A DNA stretch of 64,000 nt from Chenopodium formosanum (taxonomy: Eukaryota > Streptophyta > Magnoliopsida > Caryophyllales > Amaranthaceae): NCBI GenBank assembly GCA_024500155.1, contig CM044858.1, positions 32,083,786 to 32,147,785 on the forward strand, written 5' to 3'. Shown piece after piece: positions 12,201 to 23,202 of the stretch. Below the pieces are notes generated by a model. It made no database searches, was not told the DNA's origin, and was given only the letters and a program-made list of their open reading frames with translations. Both the position numbers and the translations under genes were made by a program. Each line of letters opens with the position of its first letter. Within the stretch, counting starts at the first letter, position 1.

Positions 12201-12394
12201 AATAAAATAAATTGATAATAAATCTTATCCAAAAATAATAATTGAGTTTTAAATACTTTTGACGCTAAAATTCAAATATCATTTTGGCTCTAAAATTCAA
12301 ATAGTAAAAAAATTACTAAAATATCCTTTTAATAAAATAATAATTAAATAATTAATTCATTAGAATATACGTTTAAAAAATACGGGGTATTACT
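9279..12394 (+). mobile_element. Solo LTR, Tekay/chromovirus-like
   Basis: The block starts TGTAACACC and ends GGTATTACT, a mutated form of the expected GGTGTTACA, and is flanked by the exact 5-bp duplication GAAGT (9274-9278 and 12395-12399). It cuts cleanly through a unit of the 75-bp tandem repeat, and the repeat resumes on the far side. It is 3116 bp, has no coding sequence and no second LTR, and contains a CT-rich leader-like stretch near 11400-11530 and AATAAA near 11607. Long LTRs starting TGTAACACC are typical of Tekay/Del chromoviruses. A solo LTR formed by LTR-LTR recombination is the simplest reading. Confidence 0.8.
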
Positions 12395-12500
12395 GAAGTA
12401 CCGATAGTACTTTGCTCAATTGGAAAAAGTTTGAGATTTAAAAATTTCTGATTTGCCCCCAAAGTGAGCGAAATACCGATAGTACTTTGCTCAATTATTT
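12395..12500. repeat. Tandem repeat of about 75 bp, right part
   Basis: About one and a half further units of the array at 8870-9278, separated from it by the solo LTR. The joint reads GAAGT then ACCGATAGTAC, restoring the repeat phase. Confidence 0.85.
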
Positions 12501-13473
12501 AATATTATATATGTCTTTTTAAAGTTCAAGCTTGTTTACGGACAGGGATCTGGGCGAGAAAAAATTGAAAAGCACTGGGACACGCGTCAATCATCAAATA
12601 TGGGTTTGTTTAAAAGGCGTTTTTTCCCAACCATTGGATTTCATGCACAAACTATCTGAGCATTATTTTTCATCATTTTCAATTCAGTTTTCAAAAATTT
12701 CTCAAACTAAATTCAAAAACCTTTGCTTAGGGTTCCTGTTCAGCGACGAAATACTTCATAGTCTTAAGTCGAAGAAGCGATTCTGCATCTGTCGTTCAGT
12801 CTTCTTCTAAGATCGTCAGTGCAAAAGTCAGATCTTCAAGAGGTAAAAGAACCCTAACTTTTCAATTTAATTTTAATTTTTTAAGTCTGTTAGTCGGTGT
12901 TTGCTCTTGCGGTGGGTCTGTCGTTGTGTGTTGTACATTAAGTGTATGCCTGAATTGGTGAAAAACTCCACTGTAGGTAATTAAGGCTAGTGAGGCTGAC
13001 CCGTTTGCACCCTTGTCCTCTGCTTTAGAGAAAGAAGCTGAAAAGTCTTGTCGGCCTTTTTTCTCTAGTATTTTAGAAGACGTTGATATTGTTTGTATTG
13101 AGCCGATAAGCATCTGTGACCAAGTTGATTTCACATCTATGAGCACGGTTCTAATTTTGGCAAGATAGGTCGTAAAACTACAGCAATGTCGAGAACAAAA
13201 CGGACTAGCAACCAACCAGAAGAGGCCGAGGCCTCCGAGCGTCGGCCAGGCAAAGAACCGATGGTAGAAGAGACGTCCGATATCAAGGACGAGTATATTA
13301 GATATGTTGAAAGGTCTCTTGAGGAGTTTGAAGAGGACAAAGATCCCAGTGTAGTATATGAGCAGGAAGAAGGTGGGAGTGGTGTTGGTGAGGATGAAAG
13401 TGGAGAAACTGAAACCAGTGAAAGAGTTGTAACGACCAAACAAGGGGATAGTGCCGACACCGTTATCGTAAGA
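12501..13473 (+). other. Unclassified retroelement-like region with acidic ORF
   Basis: Non-repetitive sequence with a short frame at 13186-13485. The frame begins MSRTKRTSNQ and is rich in Glu, Asp and Ser (for example SLEEFEEDKD). Its last codons run into a stretch ending at 13465 that is the exact reverse complement of 8806-8826 (21 bp). GAGGTAAAAG near 12840 could be a splice donor after a leader. It could be the N-terminal part of a retroelement or transposase protein cut off by later events; I do not recognise the family. No intact gene is claimed. Confidence 0.3.
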
Positions 13474-13490
13474 TTATGCATGATTTATCT
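13474..13490. repeat. Target-site duplication of LINE-like element, left
   Basis: TTATGCATGATTTATCT, repeated exactly at 22784-22800. These copies bracket the poly(T) end and the 5' end of the reverse-oriented LINE-like element. Confidence 0.85.
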
Positions 13491-13654
13491 TTTTTTTTTT
13501 CTTTTTTTTTAACAATGAGAACGATATAAATAAAAACAACAACCTAAGAGAACTAAAGAACAACCAAACTCATTTAAACAACAAAAACAAAACTATGACT
13601 ACTAAAGCTGAGGCAGCACACCAAAACAAACTCCTATACAAGCCTTGCCAGTTA

Positions 13655-14737
13655 TCACTGGAGGATCGAAGTGAATGAGAAAACCACAAGTTCTGTACAC
13701 CATACCATTCGCTGTGGAGCTTGGACAACCAAAGAAATCCTATCAATACAATAAAGTGGACCAAAAGACGCCAAATTAACTGAAGATCTCGAGAAGGACC
13801 ATAACCACAGGTTGAACTCAAAGAAGGAGACAGGAGCTTGCATTGACCCGGAAACCAATTCATGGTGGACGTTGAAGAGAGACAAAACAACCGAAAATTG
13901 TAAGCACCCTGTTGTCGATAAAAGGACCTCTGACACAACTCCACTAACTGTTAGGGATCGAAAATCAAAGCTACTTCCTAAGAGTCTCGGAGCTAGCAAA
14001 ACAAAGAGAGTCGTGCTTTTCACGACCCTATGGGAAGTCTGGCACCCAAATGCAGGTTCCCTTCTTGCAACTCTACCAACAGAGAGTGCAAGATGGAGGA
14101 CTTTGCTTACCCCTAACATTAAAGATGGGGAGCCTCCTTCAAGATTTAAATTAACACTGATGACTGACTTTGTCATCACCAAAACTAGCAAAGGGATGAT
14201 AGTAACTAAATGCCCACCTATACCATCCCACAACCAAGAAAAAACAAGAATAACAAACAATCTACGCCCCTCAAAACCACCTACCTCTTGCAAACTCCAA
14301 ATGCAGGGTAAACCTTCAACCCGCACAATTAACACCACCCCCTGAAAAACATGACATGGAAGGCCACCCAAACTATCGGCGAAGGGAATCACTAATCCAA
14401 AGCTAAAACTTCCCCACACCCGAGGTCTTATTGCTCCATGGGGAACAAAGTTAACATCTTGAATGACAACCAAAAGGACCACAAACCCAACAAGCAAGGG
14501 AGTTTTTAACCTTACAACCCCTACATCTATGGGCAAGACCAACCAACAAGACTCTAAAACCAACGACAGCACTTCGACAACCTCCATAACTAGAACTACC
14601 CAACAAAGCTCCAACTCATGAGCAACAACAAAATTATTAAACAATAAAAATTCAAACTGAACAAGCAAATCAAGCAAGGAAAACATAATTAAAGAAACAA
14701 AAAAACAAGATAGAACAACTAAAAAGCTACTGAACAA
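13655..14737 (-). other. Hydrophobic 360-codon open frame, unknown
   Basis: An unbroken open frame in the sense direction of the LINE-like element, reading MFSSFLVVLSCFFVSLIMFS at its start. It is dominated by Val, Leu, Ser and Phe, with several stretches long enough to be membrane segments, and has few charged residues. I recognise no domain: it has no zinc knuckle, no reverse transcriptase and no endonuclease. Because the sense strand is T/G-rich, such composition can arise without selection. The opposite strand also has a 177-codon frame (13812-14345), which weakens the case for coding. Treated as a candidate only. Confidence 0.2.
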
Positions 14738-14999
14738 AACAAAGCAAAGAAAACAGGTAGACTCTCACAAAACTTCGTAAGCCGATTGGAAGAAGCAAAA
14801 GAACCCGAACAAAAGTCACCGGCGGATTCGACGCCTAACCCAAAGAACAGTCGTCTAGGCCAACGCAAGAACAACCGCATCCCTTTATTGCATCCCTTTC
14901 TTTAGATTAAGGGAGAAAACCCCAGTCTTAAATTCACCTTCACCGTCGAGAAAACAATAAACGAAATTTCTTTCGACACTGGCGGCGTTAAGAATAGAT

Positions 15000-15724
15000 T
15001 GTTAGAGTATTTACGATTCTAGTAATGCAAATCGGAGATTTTCCTAGTGAGTTCAAGGAGTTAATGATGGAGTGGTGTAGCAAGCTAGTTAGTGAGCTGC
15101 GCGAGACTGAGCTAGCAATGGAGCTAGAGCTCGGATGCTTGCAATGGCCTTCAGCAGATGCGAGCGAGAGCTCGCCTATGTGCGAGCTATAGCTCGTTGC
15201 TAGCAGAGCCTTACTAAAGCTCCGAGCGATAGCTCTCCAGCAAGGGAGCTATAGCTCGCAGCTCAAAATTCCCCACAGCAAGGTTGAGTGATAGCTCTCT
15301 CAATAGAGAGCGATAGCTCGACAGTCCAGCCGAGTATTGGGCCTTGCGAGTAGCCTGCGTGAGATTTGTGATTATTTCCTTTTCCTTATTACTCCTATAA
15401 ATAGAACTCCTTGGTCATTATTTAATACGACGTTAATTTCATTATTGAAAAACCCTAAACACATAAACACGAACCTACCTTTGAGATTTGAACAGTTCTT
15501 GATTAATTCCACACTTCGGGTTCAAGTACACGGATTACAAAGGAGAGTTGCGTTAAACTTCGGGGGCATACGTCATCAGGAAACCTGTACTGGTGGTGGC
15601 GTATTTCGCTTCTTAGGCAGTGAATTTGTTCCACGGCGCGACTGTGAGTTTGAGATCTTCAATCAAGTATTTTCCCTTTCATCTTCTCTTTTAGTCATTG
15701 GAATCGACAAGTATTTTACCAATA
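15000..15724 (+). repeat. 5' LTR with palindrome cluster and TATA box
   Basis: Starts TGTTAGAGTATTTACG and ends CCAATA (CCAACA in the 3' LTR). Between 15110 and 15330 it has repeated short palindromes such as CGAGCTATAGCTCG (15183-15196) and GAGCTATAGCTC (15246-15257). A TATA box TATAAATAG lies at 15396-15404, about 70 bp after the cluster. This is the U3 and promoter part of the LTR. The frame at 15337-15741 has no similarity I recognise. Confidence 0.8.
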
Positions 15725-18700
15725 ATTTAGAAGAGAAATAGTATTAATTTATTATATTGTTGATTCCTGGATTATTCAATTATAACTCGTATGATCGGGA
15801 TGAGAATTACCATTCGGATGATCAATATAAGTTTTGCGGAATTAGTTCGGGTTCGTCGGTTCGACGGCCATACTTGACGAAATTCAAGAATCTTATTTTA
15901 TGGGGATATTTCTTAATGGGCAGATTATAATTTTTTTTTTCCGACAGTTGATCGATTGAATCTCTCAAGAAATTAAGTTCAATTAAGCAATTTAATTAAA
16001 TCAATTTTATTAATAGTCTCTTGCGATCGAGGTCAAGATGGGTCTTGTCTTTGTACATGGTGTAACGAGGAATACCAATCCTTAAAAATTCTGAAATTAG
16101 CAGCTACATTATTTAATTCCTAACAAGGGAATTAATGGAGAAGTGTCATAATATGTTACAAAAGGTGCACAAGATCAAAAGCCACTATAATGAGTAATTA
16201 GTGGCAGTATGATTTCGAGTAGTTGATTTAATTCAACTGAGATAGAACTCAATGTATACAAAGGTTCGGCCATGGCAACAAACTTCAGGTGTGCTGATAG
16301 CTCGTGTCAAGACTAACAACAACTAATGATAACAAGGAAGTTTCTCCTCATGTTTTGTTGCCTTCAAAATTCTAAATTTACATAATATATATTTATGTCT
16401 ATTATTATGTGCCCCTATTTTATATGCATAATTGAATTATTATGAACAATTGCAATGCTATGTGGGGGTGAGTTGAGTTAGATCTTGAGACTAACCAGTA
16501 AGTTAGTTGTACTCTTGTGGATGAGTGGTATTGAGGAGGAAGGTCTTCGTAAGAGACGTTTATATGTGGCTATTTGCTTGTTGGTTTGCAAGTAATTTAT
16601 TTCTGCTAATGTATGTTTCGTCCAATGGTAATTTATTTACGTTCATGGACTTTAATGTGTTTTGTCCTAGTAGATTAGGGACGGATGATATGTGTTTTAT
16701 CTTACGATAGTGTGTTGTTGACCTTATTCCTAATCATGGACAATGTTTTGTTGAGCACGGAGTATGTGATAAGCTTGTAAGTGTCCCTTTTTAGATTAAA
16801 GGGGATTTAGAATTATTGTTTCTTATTAATTCAAGTGATCTTAATTAGCTTTGTTCACGAACTTGAAATGTATTTATTTTGCTAGAGGTTTAGCAATTAT
16901 TTTTTCTTGTTGATGGTCTAGATGAGGCCGGGTTGATTTTTGTGCTTATTAGCAGAATTAAAAAAAATAATAATAAAAAAAAAGACTTGACTTAGCAAAG
17001 CTAGAATGGTTGTGCAATTTTGAATTGTAAGTGCCCCACATGAGGTAAGGATAGGAATCAACATTCCATATGTCTTTAAAATCTATTAATATTTTGTGAA
17101 TGTTAGTATTGTGGGGGTTGCAGATATGTTTCAGTTGTTTGTTTGTGTAATAAGTAGTTCACCCAAGCATTTGGTTGATACTCCCTATTTTGTTACCCGA
17201 GTCATGATTATTTTCATGTGGTATATGCGATGTGGGGGTTTCAAATAATGAAGAATTGATTTATATATATGTTTCACGTAAAGCATGAACGCTTGTGGAA
17301 CTGTGGGTGATGTGTATGCTGAATATCTGCTACGTTTATCATGCATGACCTTGGTTTATTAAATCCTGTGAAATGTCTCAAGTATATGTTTTCTTATGTC
17401 ATGACATGTTAGTTATGCTCGTTCATTGAATTTTTCTTGCTTCTTAAGCTTTTTTTTGCCAGGAAAGTTGATCAGTTCATCACCTAAAGTGTATTTGATT
17501 AAAGCTTGAACTAATTTTGTATCATCTTGGTTTCACTTTCTTGATCGAAAGTTGTATGTAGATGGTTTGTTGTGTGGTATATATTCATGTAGTGGTGGAT
17601 GAAAAAATCCTGAACCATATGAATACACCTTAATTAAATAGTTGTGGAAAGAAGCATGTTAATACAAGTGTGCGCTCCTTTGAGTCTTATATGCTTGAGA
17701 ATAGTATATCTTTCCTTGCTATTATAAATCCATCTGTTATAAGTATCTTTTAAGGTGAGTTGAAAGGAGGTTGATTGGAAATGAGCTGAAGGTAAGAAAC
17801 TGTGATGTCGGGATTTATTCTGTAAGTTTGGTGCTGACCCGCTTTTATGACTCACCTGGTTTGTTCTAAGATTGTATTTTTTTGCAGTAAGGTTGCTTAA
17901 GCCTTCTAGCATGATTGATTGTAAATCAAGGATGTGTATATAAAATGCATTCATAGGTGACAACTTAGAAGATGAGCTATTTTTGCTCATGTTGTTATAT
18001 CATTTGTGATATGTATGGTGAGTGGGGGTTAGATTTGAGTAACCTAACTTGTTATGTTAAGTTTTTCTTGGCATATGAGTTGAACTTCTTGATGCATGTG
18101 TGATGTTATTATGGTTCGCATTGATAGAATTCATATGCTAGAATGATCATAAGTTGTTAACTTCACATGCATGTTGTTTATTGAGATAAAGATGTAAATG
18201 TGTCTCAAAGCCAAGAAATAAGTATAAGCCAATGAGATAAGCAGAATGGTTTTAGGCAGTAAGCCAATGAACTAATAAAGGTACGCATTAATCTCATTTT
18301 TGTGATGTAGAGAAAGTGTGTTGGTAAATTATATTTATCATGCTTAAGCCAGAGTTATTTTTATGATTTGGCCTTGATGTTTGATTAAAATGTGCTAATG
18401 TTTTGCAATCTAAATGATGGACAAATTATTCTTGAAGTGAAGTGGTTTTGTTGTGAACTATGTTGTTCATTCTATTTGTCAAAAGAGAATTACTCAATAA
18501 TTGTTTTGAGTTACGGTTAGTACATGGATGATGGTTAAAGTGAGAAAGTTTCTCAAGTACCTGTCTAGTAAGCTCTAAGAGACAATGATTGAATGAACAA
18601 TGATGATTAGTTGAACCTCTTCAGTGTATGATTTTTTACATGATGAAGGATGGTGCTCTGTTTCAAGTGAGCTGCAAAACAAATTGGTGTACACTATCCA

Positions 18701-19449
18701 TTATGAATCAAAGGTTCATTAAATTGGATGACATGTGTTAAGAAGATGATTATTGCAAAAATTAATCTCTGGAAGTTTGTCCATTGTGGGGGTAAGTTAA
18801 TCCTCATGTTCTCTACATCATTTTTCACAAGTGTCTATGTATGTTGTCAGGAACTACAGATGTAGTGACAGCGTTAGACAGATCTTGTGGAGGTGATACT
18901 CGTGTTAGAGTACGTGAAAGCAAAGAAGAGTCAAGCAGGTCCTTATACAAGGATGAAGTACAGGTAAGTGGTTGATTGTTAAGGGAATATATTTAAGATC
19001 CTGTGGGGCATTTTAAATTATTCTAGCGACGAAGTTCCACATAATGAGTCTACATTCTAAAGTGATTTGGCTTGATAACCCTATAATTTATATGGTTATG
19101 AGATGCTTTGGTAGACTTGTTGCTTGATGTATACATGTTGAGCTTTAAGTGCTCTTAATATGTCCATAACCCAAGTTGGGTGGTCAATTGAGACAGCTTA
19201 CATGGACACACCGAAGTGTTTTTATTTATTGAACTTTTGTTCAGAATGGGTCTAGAGCCTGGTTTTGGTTGACTCATTGCTGGATTTACACCATTTATGT
19301 TTATTGAATCTATAACTCTTTTTAGTGGTTTGTTGACCAGGTAGATTCAATAAGGTTGAGCGTGGCTCTTAATGTCATTTGTCTAGTTATTCTTTGGGCA
19401 GGGATTGATAATTTTTCTTAAGTGGATTTAAGACCATTAGCCCAGTGGC
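15725..19449. other. Internal region of LTR element, non-coding
   Basis: No recognisable retroelement protein in any frame; the longest frames are about 60-120 codons and unremarkable. A fragment near 18880-18965 (GGAGGTGATACTCGTG and following) ends with CAGGTAAGTG, a good splice-donor match, but no downstream exon is seen. Confidence 0.5.
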
Positions 19450-21310
19450 TAGGGCTGGCAAAAACTAACCCGACCCGAAAAAAGCGGCTTAGGGTTTAGT
19501 TTTTCGACCCGAAAACTTAATTGGGTCGACACGAACCCGAACCCGAAATTAAATGGGTTAGGTTAAGGTTGAAAATCTCAACCCGAAAACGACCCACTTA
19601 ACCCGAAAAAAAAATTCAGGTCAAAATCAGGTCGGGTAAACCCGAACCCGACCTGATAACCCGACTTGTTTATGTTTAAAAAAATTAAAAAAAAAACGTA
19701 AAAGGCTTGTAATTAGCCCAGCTCAGCCCAAATTCCTAAAGAGGCTTCTAATATCAAAACCCTAAAATCTGATTGTTCCGCTCATTCTTTCATCAGCTGT
19801 TTTCCCCTCACTTCTCTCAATCTCTCTCTTTAATTTTCTCTCTCCACAAAAACCCTAAAATCCCTTCACCATTGTTGAATCAGAGTCCTTCACTATCTTC
19901 TCACTCTCATACGGTATTGTACCATTTTTTCATGCTTTTTGTTCATAATTTATGAATTTATGCGAATTCATTTTGTTATTTTATAAGTATACGAATAGAT
20001 ATATCAAATTTATGGATTTATGCGAAATTTCATGCTAGTTTATGTAATTATGTGAATTTATCTTGCTAATTTGTGTTGATTTTTGTTGTTTATTTACAAC
20101 AATACAAAGTATCCAATGTTTTTCTAATTTGTGTTGATTTATTTTTCTAATTTGTGTTGATTTTTGTTGTTTATTTACAAGTATACAAAGTATCTGATTT
20201 TTTGCTAATTTATGTTTATTTATCTTGCTAATTTGTGTTGATTTTTGTTGTTTATTTACAAGTATACAAAGTTTCTGATTTTATTGTTAATTAGTGTTAA
20301 TTTATCTTGCTAGTTTATGTATTTTTGTTGTTTATTTTTGCTAATTATGTGCGAACTATGTGAGAATATGGCAGGAAGTAATTATGTCCACCATTGTTCA
20401 ACAACTTTCTTCTGGAGAATTATGTTATGTGCGATTTTTTGCTAATTATGTGCAAATTATGTTATGTATTATTGATGGTAACTTGTTTTTTTTTTTTTTT
20501 GTGTGTTTTGTAGACTCTATGGATCCTTAATTGGAAATGCTTTGTGGATCAATTATAAAGTTTGAGGTGGAGAACAAGAATGATACGCCACATACATAAC
20601 TTGAAAGCCCTATTGCAAACTCTAATATTATTTGAGAAATTGAATATTTAAACTTGTTTGGTTTGTAATTTGTTAGTACACTTTTGGTTTGTAATTGATA
20701 ATTAGTTTTATTTTGGACTATTTGTTACATTGTCAGGTTTGAAGTACTGAATGTTTGTGGTTTGAAACTTTGAAATTTTTGGTTGTTCACTTGTTTAGGT
20801 CAGTTTTAGGTCATTTTTATGTTATTTTCAGGTTAATTTCAAGTTGAAATAACTTTATTTAAACCCAAACAAAAATTCAGGTCAAATAAGGTCATTTTCA
20901 GGTTGACCGAACCCGAAATAATCAAGTTCAAGTTGAGGTTTTCAACCCGAAATGTTAAATGGATCATGATTAGGTCAAGGGGTAGCTGACCCGAAATTAG
21001 CTGACTCGAACACGAACCCGACCCGACCTGATCCGATTGCCAGCCCTACTAGTGGCTCTTAGAGTAGGATTGATAATGACACTGAAGATGGAAGGTTGAG
21101 CATTGCTTGCTCTTAATACTACTAGCCTAGTTGCTTGAGAGTAGGAAACGATAGTGATCCTTAAATGAATTAGAATCACTAGCCCTAATATTACTCAAGT
21201 ACGGAACAATAGTGGTACCGAATAACTGAGGTTGGGAGTATCCCTTAATGCATCTAGCCTAAGAGCTCGTTGAGCAGTGGATTGATAGATGCACCGACGA
21301 GTTAATAGGG
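19340..21310. repeat. Degenerate tandem modules split by a hAT
   Basis: Modules of very roughly 80-100 bp recur on both sides of the hAT element. They share the order GGTTGAGC, CTCTTAATG/CT, CTAGCCTAGTTG, GAGAGTAGGA and GATAGTG. At least three diverged copies are seen (19350-19449, 21049-21185, 21186-21310). They belong to the internal region of the LTR element. Confidence 0.45.
19450..21048 (+). mobile_element. Non-autonomous hAT element
   Basis: Terminal inverted repeats TAGGGCTGGCAA / TTGCCAGCCCTA are flanked by an 8-bp duplication with one mismatch (CCAGTGGC at 19442-19449, CTAGTGGC at 21049-21056). Subterminal regions are packed with CCCGAA and TTCAGGTC motifs in both orientations, as expected for transposase binding sites. 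The interior keeps a CT-rich leader-like stretch (19780-19920), an AT-rich intron-like stretch and an ATGGATCC start followed at once by TAA. This looks like an internally deleted derivative of a full hAT gene. No transposase domain remains. Confidence 0.85.
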
Positions 21311-21748
21311 TTGAACTTTACGTTCTTAAATTGCATAGAGAATCTTGGGTTTGCAAGGTGCTTGAATGTGTTTTAAGCATGCTGGAAAAGACCCTAGATA
21401 TGCTGGGAATGTGTATTTGATACACAGACGGAACACCTACGTGAGTACGAGGGGTGGCCTCCTTCAAGGGAAAATTGTGGTGTAGTTTTTTTGAAGTACT
21501 CATGAGAGCCCAAGGTGTTGGCCAAGAGTGGCAGAGTTGCTCAAGTTCAAAAGGTGAACTATGTGATACATGTTCCTTCCTCACTCCTGGGAGTTCAAAC
21601 CTTTGGATACTCACCAGAAGAGTGTTGAATACAAGTGTCACTAAGGCATTAGTTCAAACCTTATGGATACTAGTGCTTAAGTACCTAACCTTTTGTTTTT
21701 ACTGTTCATATTTCATGATCTCATGTCCATTTTGCATTAGTGGGGAAT

Positions 21749-22480
21749 TGTTGGAGTATTTACAATTCTAGTAATGCAAATCGGAGATTTACCAAGTGAT
21801 TGTACAAGAATTTAATGATGAAATGGTGTAGCAAGCTAGTTAGTGAGCTGCGTGAGACCGAGCTAGCAATAGAGCTAGAGCACGGATACTTACAATGGCC
21901 TTCAGCAGATTCGAGCGAGAGCTCGCCTATGTGCGAGCTATAGCTCGTAGCTAGCAGAGCCTTGCTAGAGCTCCAAGCGATAGCTCTCCAGCGAGGGAGC
22001 TATAGCTCGCAGCTCAAAATGCACACGGCAAGGCTGAACGATAGCTCTCTCAGTAGAGAGCGATAGCTTAACAACCCAGCCGAGTATTGGGCCTCGCGAG
22101 TAGCCTGCGTGAGGTTTGTGATTATTTTCTTTTCCTTTTTGCTCCTATAAATACAACTCCTTGGTCATTATTCAATACGAAGTTAATTTCATTATTGAAA
22201 TACCCTAAACACATAAACACGAACCAACCCTTTGAGATCTGAACAGTTCTTGAGTAATTCCAAGCTTCGGGCCGGTTTGGGTACACGGATTACGAAGGAG
22301 AGTTACATTAAACTTGGGGGTCGTGCGTCATCAAGAAACATGTACCGGTGGTGGCGTATTTCGCTTCTAAGGCAGTGGATTGTGTTTCACGGTGTGGCTG
22401 TGAGTTTGAGATCTTCAAACAAGTATTTTCCCTTTCATCTTCTCTTTTAGTCATTGAAATCGACAAGTATTTTACCAACA
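21749..22480 (+). repeat. 3' LTR of the non-coding LTR element
   Basis: A 732-bp direct copy of 15000-15724, TGTTGGAG...CCAACA. The palindrome cluster recurs at about 21900-22070 and the TATA box is TATAAATAC at 22146-22154. Confidence 0.8.
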
Positions 22481-22783
22481 GCTTGGTGCCTTGTTTTGTT
22501 GGATAATTGAACCTAAGACACTAGACGACACACCGAAACTTGACTCAACCACCGATGGATGTGAAGAACGAAATCGGGTCTCCAATCTTTCCTGTCTACT
22601 TTACCGTGATACACCCAAAAAACACAAAATTAAAAGCAAACTTAAAGAAGACAAAGAGAACTAGACTCGCTGGCGATGGCAAGAAGTTAAACGTCCATCG
22701 TCGGCGACCAGGCCGCAAGAGAAGGAAAGGCAGTGGAAGCGGTGGGAGGATAAACTTTGGGTTTCCTAAAGAGAGAAACTAGC

Positions 22784-23202
22784 TTATGCATGATTTATCT
22801 TATTTATGTAGAAAAAAACTTATCATAAGATTATGCATGATTTATCTGCAGGAAAGGATGTAAACCAAACGAAAGATAACATTGGTACTCATACTATATG
22901 ATGTAAACAATAGGAAATTTAATTTGGTTTTCATAAAATGATTATGTATTTTTTTTCGTTTGATTGGTTGTTTATTCTTGGCGTTTGGTTTAATTGTTTT
23001 ACCAAATAAATGTTGTTGTGTAAACTCAATTGCTAGAATAATCTAAATTCTTGTTACATCACTTGGCTTGGGCCATGTTGGCTATTTAGATAATTGGCGA
23101 AACTAAGAACAAACTATTTTAAATTCAATACAAATCTATTGATTAACTAATACTAAAACAAAACGTTGCAATTGGGGAAAAAATGATGGGCTACGACAAC
23201 TT
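22784..23202 (+). other. 3' flank of a lost BAHD copy (copy B)
   Basis: Starts with the second copy of the LINE target duplication and then follows the 3' flank of the intact BAHD gene: 22840-23150 matches 35925-36215 by eye, including TGCATGATTTATCT, ATATGATGTAAACAAT, ACCAAATAAA and TTGGGCCATG. No exon of copy B is left, presumably removed or displaced by the insertions to its left. Confidence 0.65.

Larger units (their letters stand above)
15000..22480 (+). mobile_element. Non-coding LTR retrotransposon (LARD-like)
   Basis: Two direct LTRs (15000-15724 and 21749-22480) enclose about 6 kb with no gag or pol frame. The 3' LTR is preceded by a short G-run (TAGTGGGGAAT) that could be the polypurine tract. 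No primer-binding site is evident after the 5' LTR, and the expected 5-bp target duplication is not seen (TAGAT left, GCTTG right). The LTRs differ visibly, so the insertion is not recent. Strand is set by the TATA box in the LTR. Large non-coding LTR elements (LARDs) rely on proteins of other elements; the parent family is unknown. A hAT element sits inside at 19450-21048. Confidence 0.75.
13491..22783 (-). mobile_element. Non-autonomous LINE-like element (reverse), split by an LTR element
   Basis: A retroposon in minus orientation. Its poly(A) appears as a T-rich stretch at 13491-13511, and its 5' end, a CTCTCT-type leader (minus TTTCTCTCTTTAGG), lies at about 22783. An exact 17-bp target duplication flanks it. 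Removing the LTR retrotransposon at 15000-22480 leaves about 1.8 kb. No endonuclease, reverse transcriptase or RNase H is present. The sense strand is G/T-rich and carries a 360-codon open frame (13655-14737) described separately. The target is BAHD copy B flank. Confidence 0.65.

Noticed and set aside
13812..14345. 177-codon plus-strand frame
   Set aside because: Opposite to the sense direction of the LINE-like element, no recognisable domain.
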